This document shows, piece by piece, positions 1 through 6,164 of a DNA stretch of 6,757 nucleotides (position 1 is its first letter; the number at the start of each line of letters is the position of its first letter). The translations under genes were made by a program, and so were the position numbers. Where the stretch lies: positions 1 through 6,757 of the forward strand of contig JAJPIN010000182.1 of NCBI GenBank assembly GCA_021324715.1. The letters run 5' to 3'. This DNA is from Nitrososphaeria archaeon (GTDB lineage Archaea > Thermoproteota > Nitrososphaeria > Nitrososphaerales > Nitrososphaeraceae). The notes beneath the pieces were generated by a model. That model was given only the letters and a program-made list of their open reading frames with translations. It ran no database searches and had not been told where the DNA came from.

Positions 1-417
1 CACGGTCGTCCAGTCCCTTTAGATTTGGATGGTGTGAGAAATAGAAAGAATGAATTGACCTATCTAGACAAGACACCATACGATGAGAAAATTGCAAATA
101 TCGTATCAGATTATTATAATTTCGTAAAAGCTTTCATGCAACTAGCAGAAGGCAAAGGTGCAACTCAGGAAGAGATAGATGCGATTTTAAACACGCCATC
201 AAAAAGTAGTCATCGTACTGGGCTACGGAGAAAATATCGCGATCTTGTAGAAAAGAGGTTTGATATAACTAAAGTAATAAGGATAGAACGTAGTGTTGAT
301 AGAGATGATATTGCGAATAAATGGTGTGATTTTTCTTTAGATACTATAACAACTTTGTTCAATCAGGGAATAAAGGATGCACAGAAAACTTTGCTCATGC
401 AAGTGGATGGAGAATAA
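1..417 (+). CDS. Patatin-like phospholipase, C-terminal part (5' end outside window)
   Basis: The frame is open from the first base (it reads HGRPVPLDLDGVRNRKNEL...), so this is the 3' end of a longer gene; the TTG at 25 is not a convincing start. The visible 138 residues resemble, from memory of the family, the C-terminal part of patatin-like phospholipases: a stretch with DKTPYDEK, a helical middle, then an IERS segment followed by DFSL and a closing helix with GIKDAQKTL, comparable to the DFS...GYEDA ending of many patatin proteins. The catalytic Gly-X-Ser-X-Gly and Asp-Gly motifs would lie upstream and cannot be checked. If the call is right, the enzyme hydrolyses acyl esters of lipids in the cytoplasm or at the membrane face. 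The stop codon is 2 nt before the next gene, so the two are probably co-transcribed. Family assignment rests on recognition only. Confidence 0.55.
   Translation, partial: HGRPVPLDLDGVRNRKNELTYLDKTPYDEKIANIVSDYYNFVKAFMQLAEGKGATQEEIDAILNTPSKSSHRTGLRRKYRDLVEKRFDITKVIRIERSVDRDDIANKWCDFSLDTITTLFNQGIKDAQKTLLMQVDGE
405..412 (+). promoter_or_regulatory. Shine-Dalgarno-like site for the downstream membrane protein
   Basis: GGATGGAG lies inside the end of the patatin-like gene, 7 nt before the ATG at 420. The GGAG core and spacing fit a ribosome-binding site, which an internal gene of an operon needs even where first genes are leaderless. It supports ATG 420 as the start. Confidence 0.45.
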
Positions 418-419
418 TA

Positions 420-854
420 ATGAGTGGGTGGAAAATTGCAAATGAAAGACAGACCATTACCACAAGTTGGTTCATCGGGATAACCGCCATTTTGTTAATT
501 TTATATCTTACAGAACCCAAGGCAAATACTGAGAAAGAGTGGTTCGATTATTACTTTGAAGGAATTGTAGTTATTTTATTAATCATCTCACTATTCTTGT
601 ACTTATTGTCGGCAACATATCTAATCAAACCATTCTATCAGGATGATGAACCCACGAAAGAACAGCTGATACAATCTGCTGTCTACACGAGAAGAGTACA
701 AATTCCCGGAGCTTTTATGGTATTTTGGGCTATTGGATTTTTGATTCTCCTTAAATTAGAATATTCAATTGCAACTTTAGCTTATTCCATGGTTGCCTTT
801 GGTGCTCCGATACTTTGGCTAAGCCTTAGAAGAATTGCCCGAATCAAGTTCTAG
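420..854 (+). CDS. Four-helix integral membrane protein of unknown function
   Basis: This 144-residue protein has four hydrophobic segments at about residues 13-30, 47-69, 96-112 and 115-135. A polar acidic stretch (PFYQDDEPTKEQ, about 71-82) lies between helices 2 and 3, and the tail is basic (RRIARIKF). The paired helices 3-4 and the Arg pair before helix 3 suggest both termini are cytoplasmic. I do not recognise a family and see no catalytic or metal-binding motif. The start is ATG 420, 2 nt after the preceding stop and with a Shine-Dalgarno-like site 7 nt upstream, so it is probably translated from the same mRNA as the patatin-like protein. A role as membrane partner of that lipid hydrolase is possible but is only inference from position. 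Confidence 0.8.
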   Translation: MSGWKIANERQTITTSWFIGITAILLILYLTEPKANTEKEWFDYYFEGIVVILLIISLFLYLLSATYLIKPFYQDDEPTKEQLIQSAVYTRRVQIPGAFMVFWAIGFLILLKLEYSIATLAYSMVAFGAPILWLSLRRIARIKF

Positions 855-930
855 TTGGCGCAAGAATAGGGGTCAACACAAATAATCTCCTTTCAATGTG
901 TCATCCCCGAAGACTAAGAGCCAATTATTT
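855..930 (+). terminator. Imperfect hairpin followed by a T-rich tract after the patatin/membrane-protein unit
   Basis: Immediately after the TAG of the membrane protein, TTGGC (855-859) pairs with GCCAA (920-924), GGGG (869-872) with CCCC (905-908), and ACAC (876-879) with GTGT (898-901). The intervening loops are unpaired and the apical loop is about 18 nt. The structure is followed by TTATTTT (925-931). The nested order and T-rich end suggest a transcription terminator or a 3'-UTR structure. Archaeal termination depends mainly on the T-tract, so the hairpin could also be an RNA-stability element. Pairing was done by eye only. Confidence 0.35.
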
Positions 931-1099
931 TAGAGATGAAACCTCAAGTGTGCCTAATGATTTCGAATCCTGCTTCCCATGCACCATTTCATATTTGTAA
1001 AAAAATTAGAAATATAATATGGATAGTCTGGTGAATAAGAGATGTATTAGCTAACAAATAAGTTTCTTTAATTCCTTGGTAGTATAATAGTATAATATT

Positions 1100-1219
1100 A
1101 TGAAGAGTGATCTAATTTGGATAATATCTATTATTGCTCTATCTATTGGAGGAACATTTGCGATTATCTACATCATTAGACATTTTATGGACTACTTTGA
1201 AAGAAGAAAAAGTAGATAA
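1100..1219 (+). CDS. Candidate 39-residue single-pass membrane microprotein
   Basis: An ATG-initiated ORF encodes 39 residues: a short polar start (MKSD), about 22 hydrophobic residues (roughly 5-26, LIWIISIIA onwards, with a Gly-Gly at 17-18), then a basic tail ending RRKSR. This is a typical layout for a small one-helix membrane protein with the C-terminus in the cytoplasm. It stands alone in 633 nt otherwise without genes. No Shine-Dalgarno precedes it; just upstream is a tandem AGTATAAT AGTATAAT, too close to the ATG to act as the TATA box of a leaderless start. AT-rich DNA produces hydrophobic ORFs by chance, so this stays a candidate. No function can be suggested. Confidence 0.4.
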   Translation: MKSDLIWIISIIALSIGGTFAIIYIIRHFMDYFERRKSR

Positions 1220-1455
1220 TAAAAGCAATCTTTAACTTTTAAAATTTGAGTCCTGTGTCTATTTACTAATTATGGTATCAATAATATTCGGGTTAGGTGG
1301 TATGCAATACAAATCTGTATCAACCATTTCTCTTTACAATGCTTTTTGAATACGTATTTGAACTAATTGTGGTTCATTAATCCAAACCATAACCAATACT
1401 ATAACTATGTGCCAAAATAATCTTTCTACAGAAATTATAATTTGGTATTTTAATT

Positions 1456-1462
1456 AAAAAAA
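1456..1462 (-). terminator. Oligo-T terminator of the P450 gene
   Basis: On the minus strand a run of seven T, followed by AATTAAAATACC, begins 25 nt after the P450 stop codon. T-runs of this kind are the usual archaeal termination signal. No strong hairpin precedes it. Confidence 0.5.
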
Positions 1463-1487
1463 GATCTAGATGCATTTCCATTGACAT

Positions 1488-2861
1488 CTAATATATTTTT
1501 GATATTTTCATATGCATTCCATATTTGGGGCGCAATGTGATTAACGGTTTTAACTCAACTTTATGAGATGGTACATGTTTCAACCTCCATTGCCTGCATA
1601 TTGTGGCAATAAGGAGAATTCCTTCCAACCATGCGAATGGCTCTCCTATACATCCTCTAATGCCACCACCAAAAGGAAAGTAACTGAACCTAGGTAATTG
1701 TTTTTTGAATTCTTCTGTCCAACGATCGGGATAAAAACGATCGGGTTCAGGAAAATATCGAGGATCGCGATGCATTACATATTGACTCATTAAAATTATT
1801 GACCCTTTGGGTACACTATATCCTCCTACTTTGTAATCGTCAATAGCTTGCCGGCCTAAAGCCCATGCTGGTGGAAAGAGTCGCATAGACTCCGTCAGGA
1901 TCTTTTCTGTATACTGTAATTTTGGTACATCATCTACCGTGATTGGTGTTCTACTGTTACCAAAAGTCGAATAAAGCTCTTCTTGTAGTCTTGTTTCAAT
2001 TAACGGGTTTTCCGACAGCAGATAGTATGTCCACGTTAGTGCATTTGCAGTTGTTTCATGTCCGGCCAAAAATATGGTCATTACTTCATCTCTTAACTGC
2101 TCATCAGTCATTCTTCCGATTCCGGCCTCCTCGTCTTGTGCTTGCAAAAGTGTTAATAATAAATCATCATGACTTTCTTTATCATCTCCTTTATCCAGTT
2201 TCTTTCTATGCTCTTTAATTATACTATATACAATTGAATCCAAGTCCTTTTTGGCTTTCTGAAATCCTTTGTTGATAGGTAAGAGCGGTATTTTTTCAAT
2301 CAATTCACCAAATGGCATTAAAAGACGGTTAAAATATTTCATACAAGTCAATAGAGCATCACCTACTTCGTCATGTTCTGGGTCTATGTCATAACCTAAT
2401 ACTGTCTTACAAATAATTGCTAGTGTAAGCTTTGTCATCTCCTTATGAATATCTAATATTGCACCATCATGCCAGCTATTACACATATCATTCGCCTGCT
2501 TTATCATCATATCCGAATAAGATTTGATTCGTTTAGGATAGAATGTCGGTTGTATCAAATGTCGTTGCAGGTCATGATATTCCCCCTCACTGGTAACCAA
2601 TCCGTTACCCAAAAGCCGCTTCGATACCTGCAATCCCCTGCTTTTGATAAATTTCTTGTAATTAGTAACTAATACATCCTCTATGTAATCAGGATTATTT
2701 AAGAGATAGACATTTTGACTTCCAAATTTAAAATGGGCTATGTCACCATAAGTATGGGATATATCGATTAATAATTTAAGAGGTTCATGCAAAAATTTCT
2801 GAATCAATCTGTACGGCAATATATAAGTTGGACCTGGTGGAAATTCGATTACATTTTTCAT
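1488..2861 (-). CDS. Cytochrome P450 monooxygenase
   Basis: The 457-residue protein is a full-length P450. The I-helix oxygen-activation motif AGHETT is at 266-271 and the K-helix ExxR is E324-S-M-R327. The meander region has FYPDRW at 376-381. The haem loop FGGGIRGCIG at 397-406 gives Cys404 as the axial thiolate ligand. It has no N-terminal membrane anchor, so it should be soluble, unlike microsomal enzymes. In the C-helix the usual Trp that contacts a haem propionate appears to be His96 (H-x-x-x-R100). P450s insert one oxygen atom from O2 into a substrate using electrons from a redox partner; no ferredoxin or reductase gene is in the window, and the substrate cannot be read from sequence. 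The overall pattern (long I-helix, PPAWALGRQ after ExxR) is like bacterial P450s of the CYP4/CYP102-like side, so ancient transfer from bacteria is plausible. It diverges from the SMP-30-like gene across a 42-bp spacer. The start ATG 2861 gives the expected FPPGP N-terminus. Confidence 0.96.
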   Translation of the reverse strand: MKNVIEFPPGPTYILPYRLIQKFLHEPLKLLIDISHTYGDIAHFKFGSQNVYLLNNPDYIEDVLVTNYKKFIKSRGLQVSKRLLGNGLVTSEGEYHDLQRHLIQPTFYPKRIKSYSDMMIKQANDMCNSWHDGAILDIHKEMTKLTLAIICKTVLGYDIDPEHDEVGDALLTCMKYFNRLLMPFGELIEKIPLLPINKGFQKAKKDLDSIVYSIIKEHRKKLDKGDDKESHDDLLLTLLQAQDEEAGIGRMTDEQLRDEVMTIFLAGHETTANALTWTYYLLSENPLIETRLQEELYSTFGNSRTPITVDDVPKLQYTEKILTESMRLFPPAWALGRQAIDDYKVGGYSVPKGSIILMSQYVMHRDPRYFPEPDRFYPDRWTEEFKKQLPRFSYFPFGGGIRGCIGEPFAWLEGILLIATICRQWRLKHVPSHKVELKPLITLRPKYGMHMKISKIY

Positions 2862-2864
2862 ATG

Positions 2865-2873
2865 TTATTATAT
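2865..2873 (+). promoter_or_regulatory. Second TATA-like element, alternative promoter for the SMP-30-like gene
   Basis: TTATTATAT is centred 35 nt upstream of ATG 2904. If used it predicts a transcript start near 2895 and a leader of about 9 nt, which would favour ATG 2904 over 2928. It competes with the element at 2898-2904 as the plus-strand promoter. Confidence 0.3.
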
Positions 2874-2897
2874 CCATAACACTGCGGTCCAAACCGG

Positions 2898-2904
2898 TAT
2901 ATAA
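2898..2904. promoter_or_regulatory. TATA box in the divergent P450 / SMP-30-like spacer
   Basis: TATATAA reads as a TATA box in both directions. On the minus strand (TTATATA) it is centred about 40 nt upstream of the P450 ATG, predicting a leader of about 13 nt. On the plus strand it overlaps the first candidate ATG (2904) but sits at -30 to -24 of the second in-frame ATG (2928), the ideal distance for a leaderless transcript starting at codon 9 of the propeller gene. Confidence 0.5.
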
Positions 2905-3941
2905 TGTCTAGTCAAGGTTTATTAGTTATGTTTAGTGATGTTTGGATATTGATTAGAAATAATAGAAGGTTTTCACAGAAATCATTAGTTTTGACTTCTT
3001 TGTTTGTAGTAGCAATATCAGGAATAGTATTATTCAGCGGAAATAGCATTAATTTGTATAACAATAATAATCAAGCACAAGCGCAAAAACAAGTAGAGCT
3101 TGCAAAGATTAACAAACTATGGGAAACAGCAAATGACTTGAAGAACCCAGAATCAGTAGCTTATTCACCTAAGCTGAATGTCTTATTTGTTTCTAATGTA
3201 AACGGTAAACCAACTGAAAAAGATCAAAATGGATTCATCTCTAAGGTTTCGCCTGCTAATGGGAGCATAATTGAATTAAATTGGGTAACAGGATTGAATG
3301 CACCAAAGGGCATAGCTCTTTCTAATAATAACAATAAATTGTTTGTTTCAGATCTGACAGATCTGGTCGAGATTGATATTAACACTGGAAAAATAATTAA
3401 ACGCTTCAATGCACCAGGAAGTGCCTTTCTTAATGATGTTGTTTCAGATAAGCAGGGAAATATCTATGTGTCCGATACAATTACCAATACTATCTACAAG
3501 CTAGATGGCAATAATATTACATCTACATTACAACCTTGGTTACAAAGCGCTCAATTAAACGGTCCTAATGGTTTGCATGTTGACGAAAGTAAAAATAAAC
3601 TAATTGTTGCTTCATTAGGAAAGTTTACTAAACCTGGAGCTGGTATAGAAATTGTTGATTTAAAAAACAAAACAATAACTCCTTTGGGTAAGGAAGGAAC
3701 GACCTCTCCATTTGGCGGTCTTGATGGAATAGAATCTGATCCTACGGGTGAGCGTTACTATGTTACTGACAATCCCGCGGGAAAATTATACTTAGTTAAC
3801 GCTGATGGAACAGGATATGGAACTTTGATAGATTTACACACACAAGGGGCTGCTGACATTGGATTTATACCAAGCCAAAGCACAGTTATAATACCTCTGA
3901 TGAAGGACAACAAACTTGCAGCTTACAAGTTAGCAGAATAG
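2904..3941 (+). CDS. Membrane-anchored SMP-30/gluconolactonase-like beta-propeller protein
   Basis: The 345-residue product has a short basic N-terminus, one hydrophobic segment (about 27-45, SLVLTSLFVVAISG), an Asn/Gln-rich linker, and a beta-propeller domain from about residue 70 to the end. Repeated blades read LFVSN, LFVSD, IYVSD, LIVAS and YYVTD. The residues expected to hold the divalent metal in SMP-30/gluconolactonase enzymes appear present: E83 (NPESV), N177 (FLNDV), N222 (GPNGL) and D274 (GLDGIE). A lactonase or related hydrolase displayed on the outer face of the membrane is therefore plausible; many family members have unknown substrates. The real start may be the second ATG (codon 9, 2928), which lies at leaderless distance from TATATAA; this would shorten the protein to 337 residues and leave the anchor intact. 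It is transcribed divergently from the P450, which hints at shared control and possibly a shared oxidised substrate, but that is inference. Confidence 0.88.
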   Translation: MSSQGLLVMFSDVWILIRNNRRFSQKSLVLTSLFVVAISGIVLFSGNSINLYNNNNQAQAQKQVELAKINKLWETANDLKNPESVAYSPKLNVLFVSNVNGKPTEKDQNGFISKVSPANGSIIELNWVTGLNAPKGIALSNNNNKLFVSDLTDLVEIDINTGKIIKRFNAPGSAFLNDVVSDKQGNIYVSDTITNTIYKLDGNNITSTLQPWLQSAQLNGPNGLHVDESKNKLIVASLGKFTKPGAGIEIVDLKNKTITPLGKEGTTSPFGGLDGIESDPTGERYYVTDNPAGKLYLVNADGTGYGTLIDLHTQGAADIGFIPSQSTVIIPLMKDNKLAAYKLAE

Positions 3942-3965
3942 ATGCAAATCGAAACTCGCGATAGT

Positions 3966-3989
3966 ATTTCAAACATTAAATTTTGAAAT
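3966..3989. terminator. Inverted repeat between convergent genes, candidate bidirectional terminator
   Basis: ATTTCAAA (3966-3973) and TTTGAAAT (3982-3989) are a perfect 8-bp inverted repeat with an 8-nt loop. They lie in the 86-bp gap between the 3' ends of the propeller gene and the hydrolase gene. The position suits a bidirectional transcription end, although the stem is AT-rich and weak and no long T-run follows. Confidence 0.4.
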
Positions 3990-4027
3990 TAGTATCTATC
4001 ACTACTTACTGTATTGAGTTATCAGAT

Positions 4028-4969
4028 CTAATCTCTGGGTTCAAAGGTCGAATCTAGCCAGGATAATATTATATTCTGTAGTTTGGATCCGACCATTTTG
4101 TCTGACAGCATGTCCGTTCCATGAACATTTGTATTTTCAAATATCTTTAGGTTTTCAGCACAGGTTATCTTTTCACACAATATTTTAGAATCTTTGGCTG
4201 ACTCTGAGTCATCTTCTGCTGTTACAATGTAGATCGGATTCTTATACTTCATTATCGCATCCAGTGTAGATATTCCCCTGTAATTAAGTCCTGGTGAGAG
4301 TAATATTACTGATTTAATAGAGTGATCGGATGCTGCATAATTCAAAGCTAAATTGGCTCCAATGCTTGCTCCTATTATAGATATCTGGTTTGGATTTGCT
4401 TTCCTTCCTTCGATCAAGTATTTTTTTGCCGCCTTTACGTCAAGTGTCATATTTTTAAAATTTTTTGGCATAAATGATTGATAGGAAATTGTGTGGTTAG
4501 CCTGTTTGATGCTCTCTCCATGACCCCTTAAATCAACAGAGAGGACAGCATAACCATTTTGAGTAAGTTTTTGTGCAAATTTATCCCATGTGCTCCTATC
4601 CATTCCTAGCATATGTAGTAAAATCACTGAAGGTGTGGAAATGCTGGTCCCTATTCTAGGCTTATAATAACTACCAACTAGTAACACACCATCTTCGGAA
4701 GTAAAGACAACTCTTTCTCCAGAATGGTTTTGGTCTCGCCCCTGATCTCCAAATGCCTTATTTATTAAAGTGATATTCTTTGAACCGGCAGAAATAAAAA
4801 TAAAATTTATCATAAAAATAACTAATGCGATCTTGAGGCAGAGATTCTTATTCGTTATTACTGCATGAAATACATGTTCATATAAGAATCCTGCAAATAG
4901 TAAACTCCTATGTAAGCTTTTCCCGAACGAAGCTTTCCTGTCATAATGCGAAAATTGTAAAGGTTTCAA
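4028..4969 (-). CDS. Membrane-anchored alpha/beta hydrolase
   Basis: The 313-residue protein has one transmembrane segment (about 44-61, CLKIALVIFMINFIFIS) and then an alpha/beta hydrolase domain from about residue 85. The oxyanion region is LLHMLGMDR (117-125), with Met where family members often have Gly after His. A VDLRGHGES strand-turn (145-153) is typical of the fold. The nucleophile elbow GASIG places Ser202, the acid is Asp253 or Asp254 (TAEDDS), and the base is His283 (NVHGTD). The catalytic domain probably faces outside the cell. The substrate is unknown; an esterase or lipase role fits. The start is unusual: the frame opens only with TTG 4969 (next in-frame ATG is codon 53, inside the helix). 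An ATG at 4979 is followed by seven A and is out of frame; with six A it would read MKKLKPLQF in frame. So the true start may be hidden by an indel. It lies 138 nt downstream of the concanavalin A-like gene on the same strand. Confidence 0.88.
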   Translation of the reverse strand: MKPLQFSHYDRKASFGKSLHRSLLFAGFLYEHVFHAVITNKNLCLKIALVIFMINFIFISAGSKNITLINKAFGDQGRDQNHSGERVVFTSEDGVLLVGSYYKPRIGTSISTPSVILLHMLGMDRSTWDKFAQKLTQNGYAVLSVDLRGHGESIKQANHTISYQSFMPKNFKNMTLDVKAAKKYLIEGRKANPNQISIIGASIGANLALNYAASDHSIKSVILLSPGLNYRGISTLDAIMKYKNPIYIVTAEDDSESAKDSKILCEKITCAENLKIFENTNVHGTDMLSDKMVGSKLQNIILSWLDSTFEPRD

Positions 4970-5011
4970 TTTTTTTCATCTTGCCAATTGTAGTAAGATT
5001 TCAAACTAGTA

Positions 5012-5019
5012 CATATTTA
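5012..5019 (-). promoter_or_regulatory. Possible TATA box of the alpha/beta hydrolase gene
   Basis: On the minus strand TAAATATG is centred about 37 nt upstream of the ATG at 4979, predicting a transcript start near 4989 and a leader of about 10 nt. The match is weak; it is listed because it favours initiation around 4979/4969 rather than at an internal codon. Confidence 0.25.
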
Positions 5020-5107
5020 GTGTGAATTAACCATGTTCATGGATATTGATGCATTGGTCGAATCGGTGCCAATGGTAAAGTTACCTCACAGAATGGTGTT
5101 TTAGTAA

Positions 5108-5926
5108 TCATTTTTGGTCTTGAATTTCTCTAACACTCATGTCCTTAAAGTCCCAAACCATGTTGTCGGATCTAAATGTAGCTATGGGTCCTCCATTTGT
5201 GATAATATAGTCCTTGGGTTTACCGCAGTTTGCACTGTAAAATACAGAATCTGGATAATTGGAATACCATCCTCCGTTATCTATCAAATCTGTGACTTTT
5301 ATCCATCTGTTGTTACCTTTGTCGTCTAGATAGGATTCCATTTTCACTGCCTTGTTATTATCAATATTATACATTACAACTTTCCATCCTATCCACCTAC
5401 CTATTATTGAGTCTGTAGCTTGAACCCTATCTCTCTCATTAGTGTATCCACCTATATGCCATATTTCTTTTATCCAAGATGCGGTACCATTAACCGTTAT
5501 TCTTCCTTTAAGGGACGTACCTTCACATGGTACCAGGCTATCGTGCCTTCCTCCTCTAGCATACCATACAAGTGAATCAAATGGTGGATTTGCATGTATT
5601 ACTCTAGCATATCCAGTCATTTCCACATTCTTCCACTCATGTTCTCCTGTAGGGGTATTAACATCCATTCTTACCTCATTGTTATATTTTCCTAAATTTT
5701 GTCTGCCACTAATTTGCCATGAACCATCAGCCTGTCTTGTTATGTTGGATTGAGGATTGAATAGCCCATCCTTTGTGGGATTGTCCATATCGATAAACCA
5801 TTCTCTTCCTCCAACCTTGGTGGGATAAATTTCGGCTATTCCAAATCTGTCAAACTTTTTAATTTTAGGAAATAAAGACTCAGGTCTTATAATATATATA
5901 GAAAGTACAACTAGGATTGCTAACAT
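5108..5926 (-). CDS. Exported concanavalin A-like (lectin/glucanase fold) protein, probably the 3' part of an interrupted gene
   Basis: The 272-residue ORF starts with only 13 hydrophobic residues (MLAILVVLSIYII), then a beta-rich domain with many Trp, Tyr and Gly residues. Motifs include GREWFIDMDNP (40-50), RWIGWKVVMYN (177-187), DNGGWY (216-221), GGPIATFRSDN (245-255) and WDFKDMSVREI (258-268). This pattern recalls concanavalin A-like lectin/glucanase domains, including exported archaeal proteins of unknown function. C134 and C234 are the only cysteines and could form a disulfide. It may bind or cut polysaccharide outside the cell; no catalytic pair can be named with confidence. ATG 5926 is a poor start: it cuts the membrane helix in half, has no Shine-Dalgarno site, and the frame continues upstream for 22 more sense codons (KSKKTAIIIFI just before the Met) to a TAA at 5993-5995. 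Beyond that stop the same frame continues to ATG 6130. Expression from 5926 is uncertain. Confidence 0.8.
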   Translation of the reverse strand: MLAILVVLSIYIIRPESLFPKIKKFDRFGIAEIYPTKVGGREWFIDMDNPTKDGLFNPQSNITRQADGSWQISGRQNLGKYNNEVRMDVNTPTGEHEWKNVEMTGYARVIHANPPFDSLVWYARGGRHDSLVPCEGTSLKGRITVNGTASWIKEIWHIGGYTNERDRVQATDSIIGRWIGWKVVMYNIDNNKAVKMESYLDDKGNNRWIKVTDLIDNGGWYSNYPDSVFYSANCGKPKDYIITNGGPIATFRSDNMVWDFKDMSVREIQDQK

Positions 5927-5992
5927 GATGAAAATAATAATAGCTGTTTTTTTGCTCTTACTTACCGTATTCTTTGCATCTGCCTTATAAGA

Positions 5993-6130
5993 TTAATAAA
6001 ATCCGTGCGTATCTGCATTTCGATTTACGTTTGATTTATTATTCCATGAATCAAATTCAGACGGATAAGGATAAGTGTTACTGGCATTAAGTGTTATTGG
6101 CTCTTCGATATCATCTTGAATAAGTAACAT
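5993..6130 (-). pseudogene. 5' part of the concanavalin A-like gene, cut off by an in-frame TAA
   Basis: From ATG 6130 the minus strand encodes 45 residues (MLLIQDDIEEPITL..., ending ADTHGFY) and stops at TAA 5993-5995. This is exactly in frame with the 272-residue ORF downstream, and the 22 codons after the stop complete a Lys-rich membrane anchor (SKSKK then about 20 hydrophobic residues). Read through, the product would be about 340 codons: an acidic, Asn/Ser-rich cytoplasmic tail of about 55 residues, one transmembrane helix at about 62-81, and the exported domain. A good TATA box lies at the right distance upstream of ATG 6130, and no other start serves the frame, so this is most likely one gene with a nonsense codon. 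A sequencing error at the TAA, or a separate short gene, would be the alternatives. Confidence 0.6.
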
Positions 6131-6157
6131 TAATTTTATAATTAATGCTTGATAGTG

Positions 6158-6164
6158 TATATAT
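6158..6164 (-). promoter_or_regulatory. TATA box for the start at 6130
   Basis: On the minus strand TTAATATATACAC contains an ATATATA core (6158-6164) centred 31 nt upstream of ATG 6130. With the usual archaeal spacing this gives a transcript start about 4 nt before the ATG, an almost leaderless mRNA. It supports 6130, not 5926, as the original gene start. Confidence 0.5.

Noticed and set aside
936..1034. 32-residue plus-strand ORF (MKPQVCLMISNP...)
   Set aside because: Short, poor coding periodicity, no promoter, and the sequence does not resemble a folded or membrane protein.
1272..1349. 25-residue plus-strand ORF (MVSIIFGLGGMQYKS...)
   Set aside because: Too short and without promoter or ribosome-binding site; expected by chance in AT-rich DNA.
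1377..1487. 36-residue minus-strand ORF beginning right after the P450 stop codon and in the same frame (MSMEMHLDLFLIKI...)
   Set aside because: It contains the T7 terminator, has no ribosome-binding site or TATA box, and its codon pattern is not coding-like. P450 already ends at the usual length, so no extension is needed.
1943..2218. 91-residue plus-strand ORF, and a similar 67-residue one at 2469-2672
   Set aside because: Antisense shadows of the P450, which is unambiguous on the other strand.
3224..3409. 61-residue minus-strand ORF
   Set aside because: Antisense shadow inside the beta-propeller gene.
5033..5104. 23-residue plus-strand ORF (MFMDIDALVESVPMVKLPHR...) overlapping a CCATG/CATGG inverted repeat at 5031-5042
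   Set aside because: It reads like protein, but it is very short, antisense to the hydrolase's upstream region, and has no promoter. The repeat arms are only 5 bp, too short to claim an operator.
5442..5753. 103-residue plus-strand ORF
   Set aside because: Antisense shadow of the concanavalin A-like gene, whose frame carries the recognisable motifs.
5983..5990. CTTATAAG as an internal promoter for translation from ATG 5926
   Set aside because: It would give a leader of about 35 nt without any Shine-Dalgarno site and a product lacking half of its membrane helix. The upstream TATA box with ATG 6130 explains the gene better.
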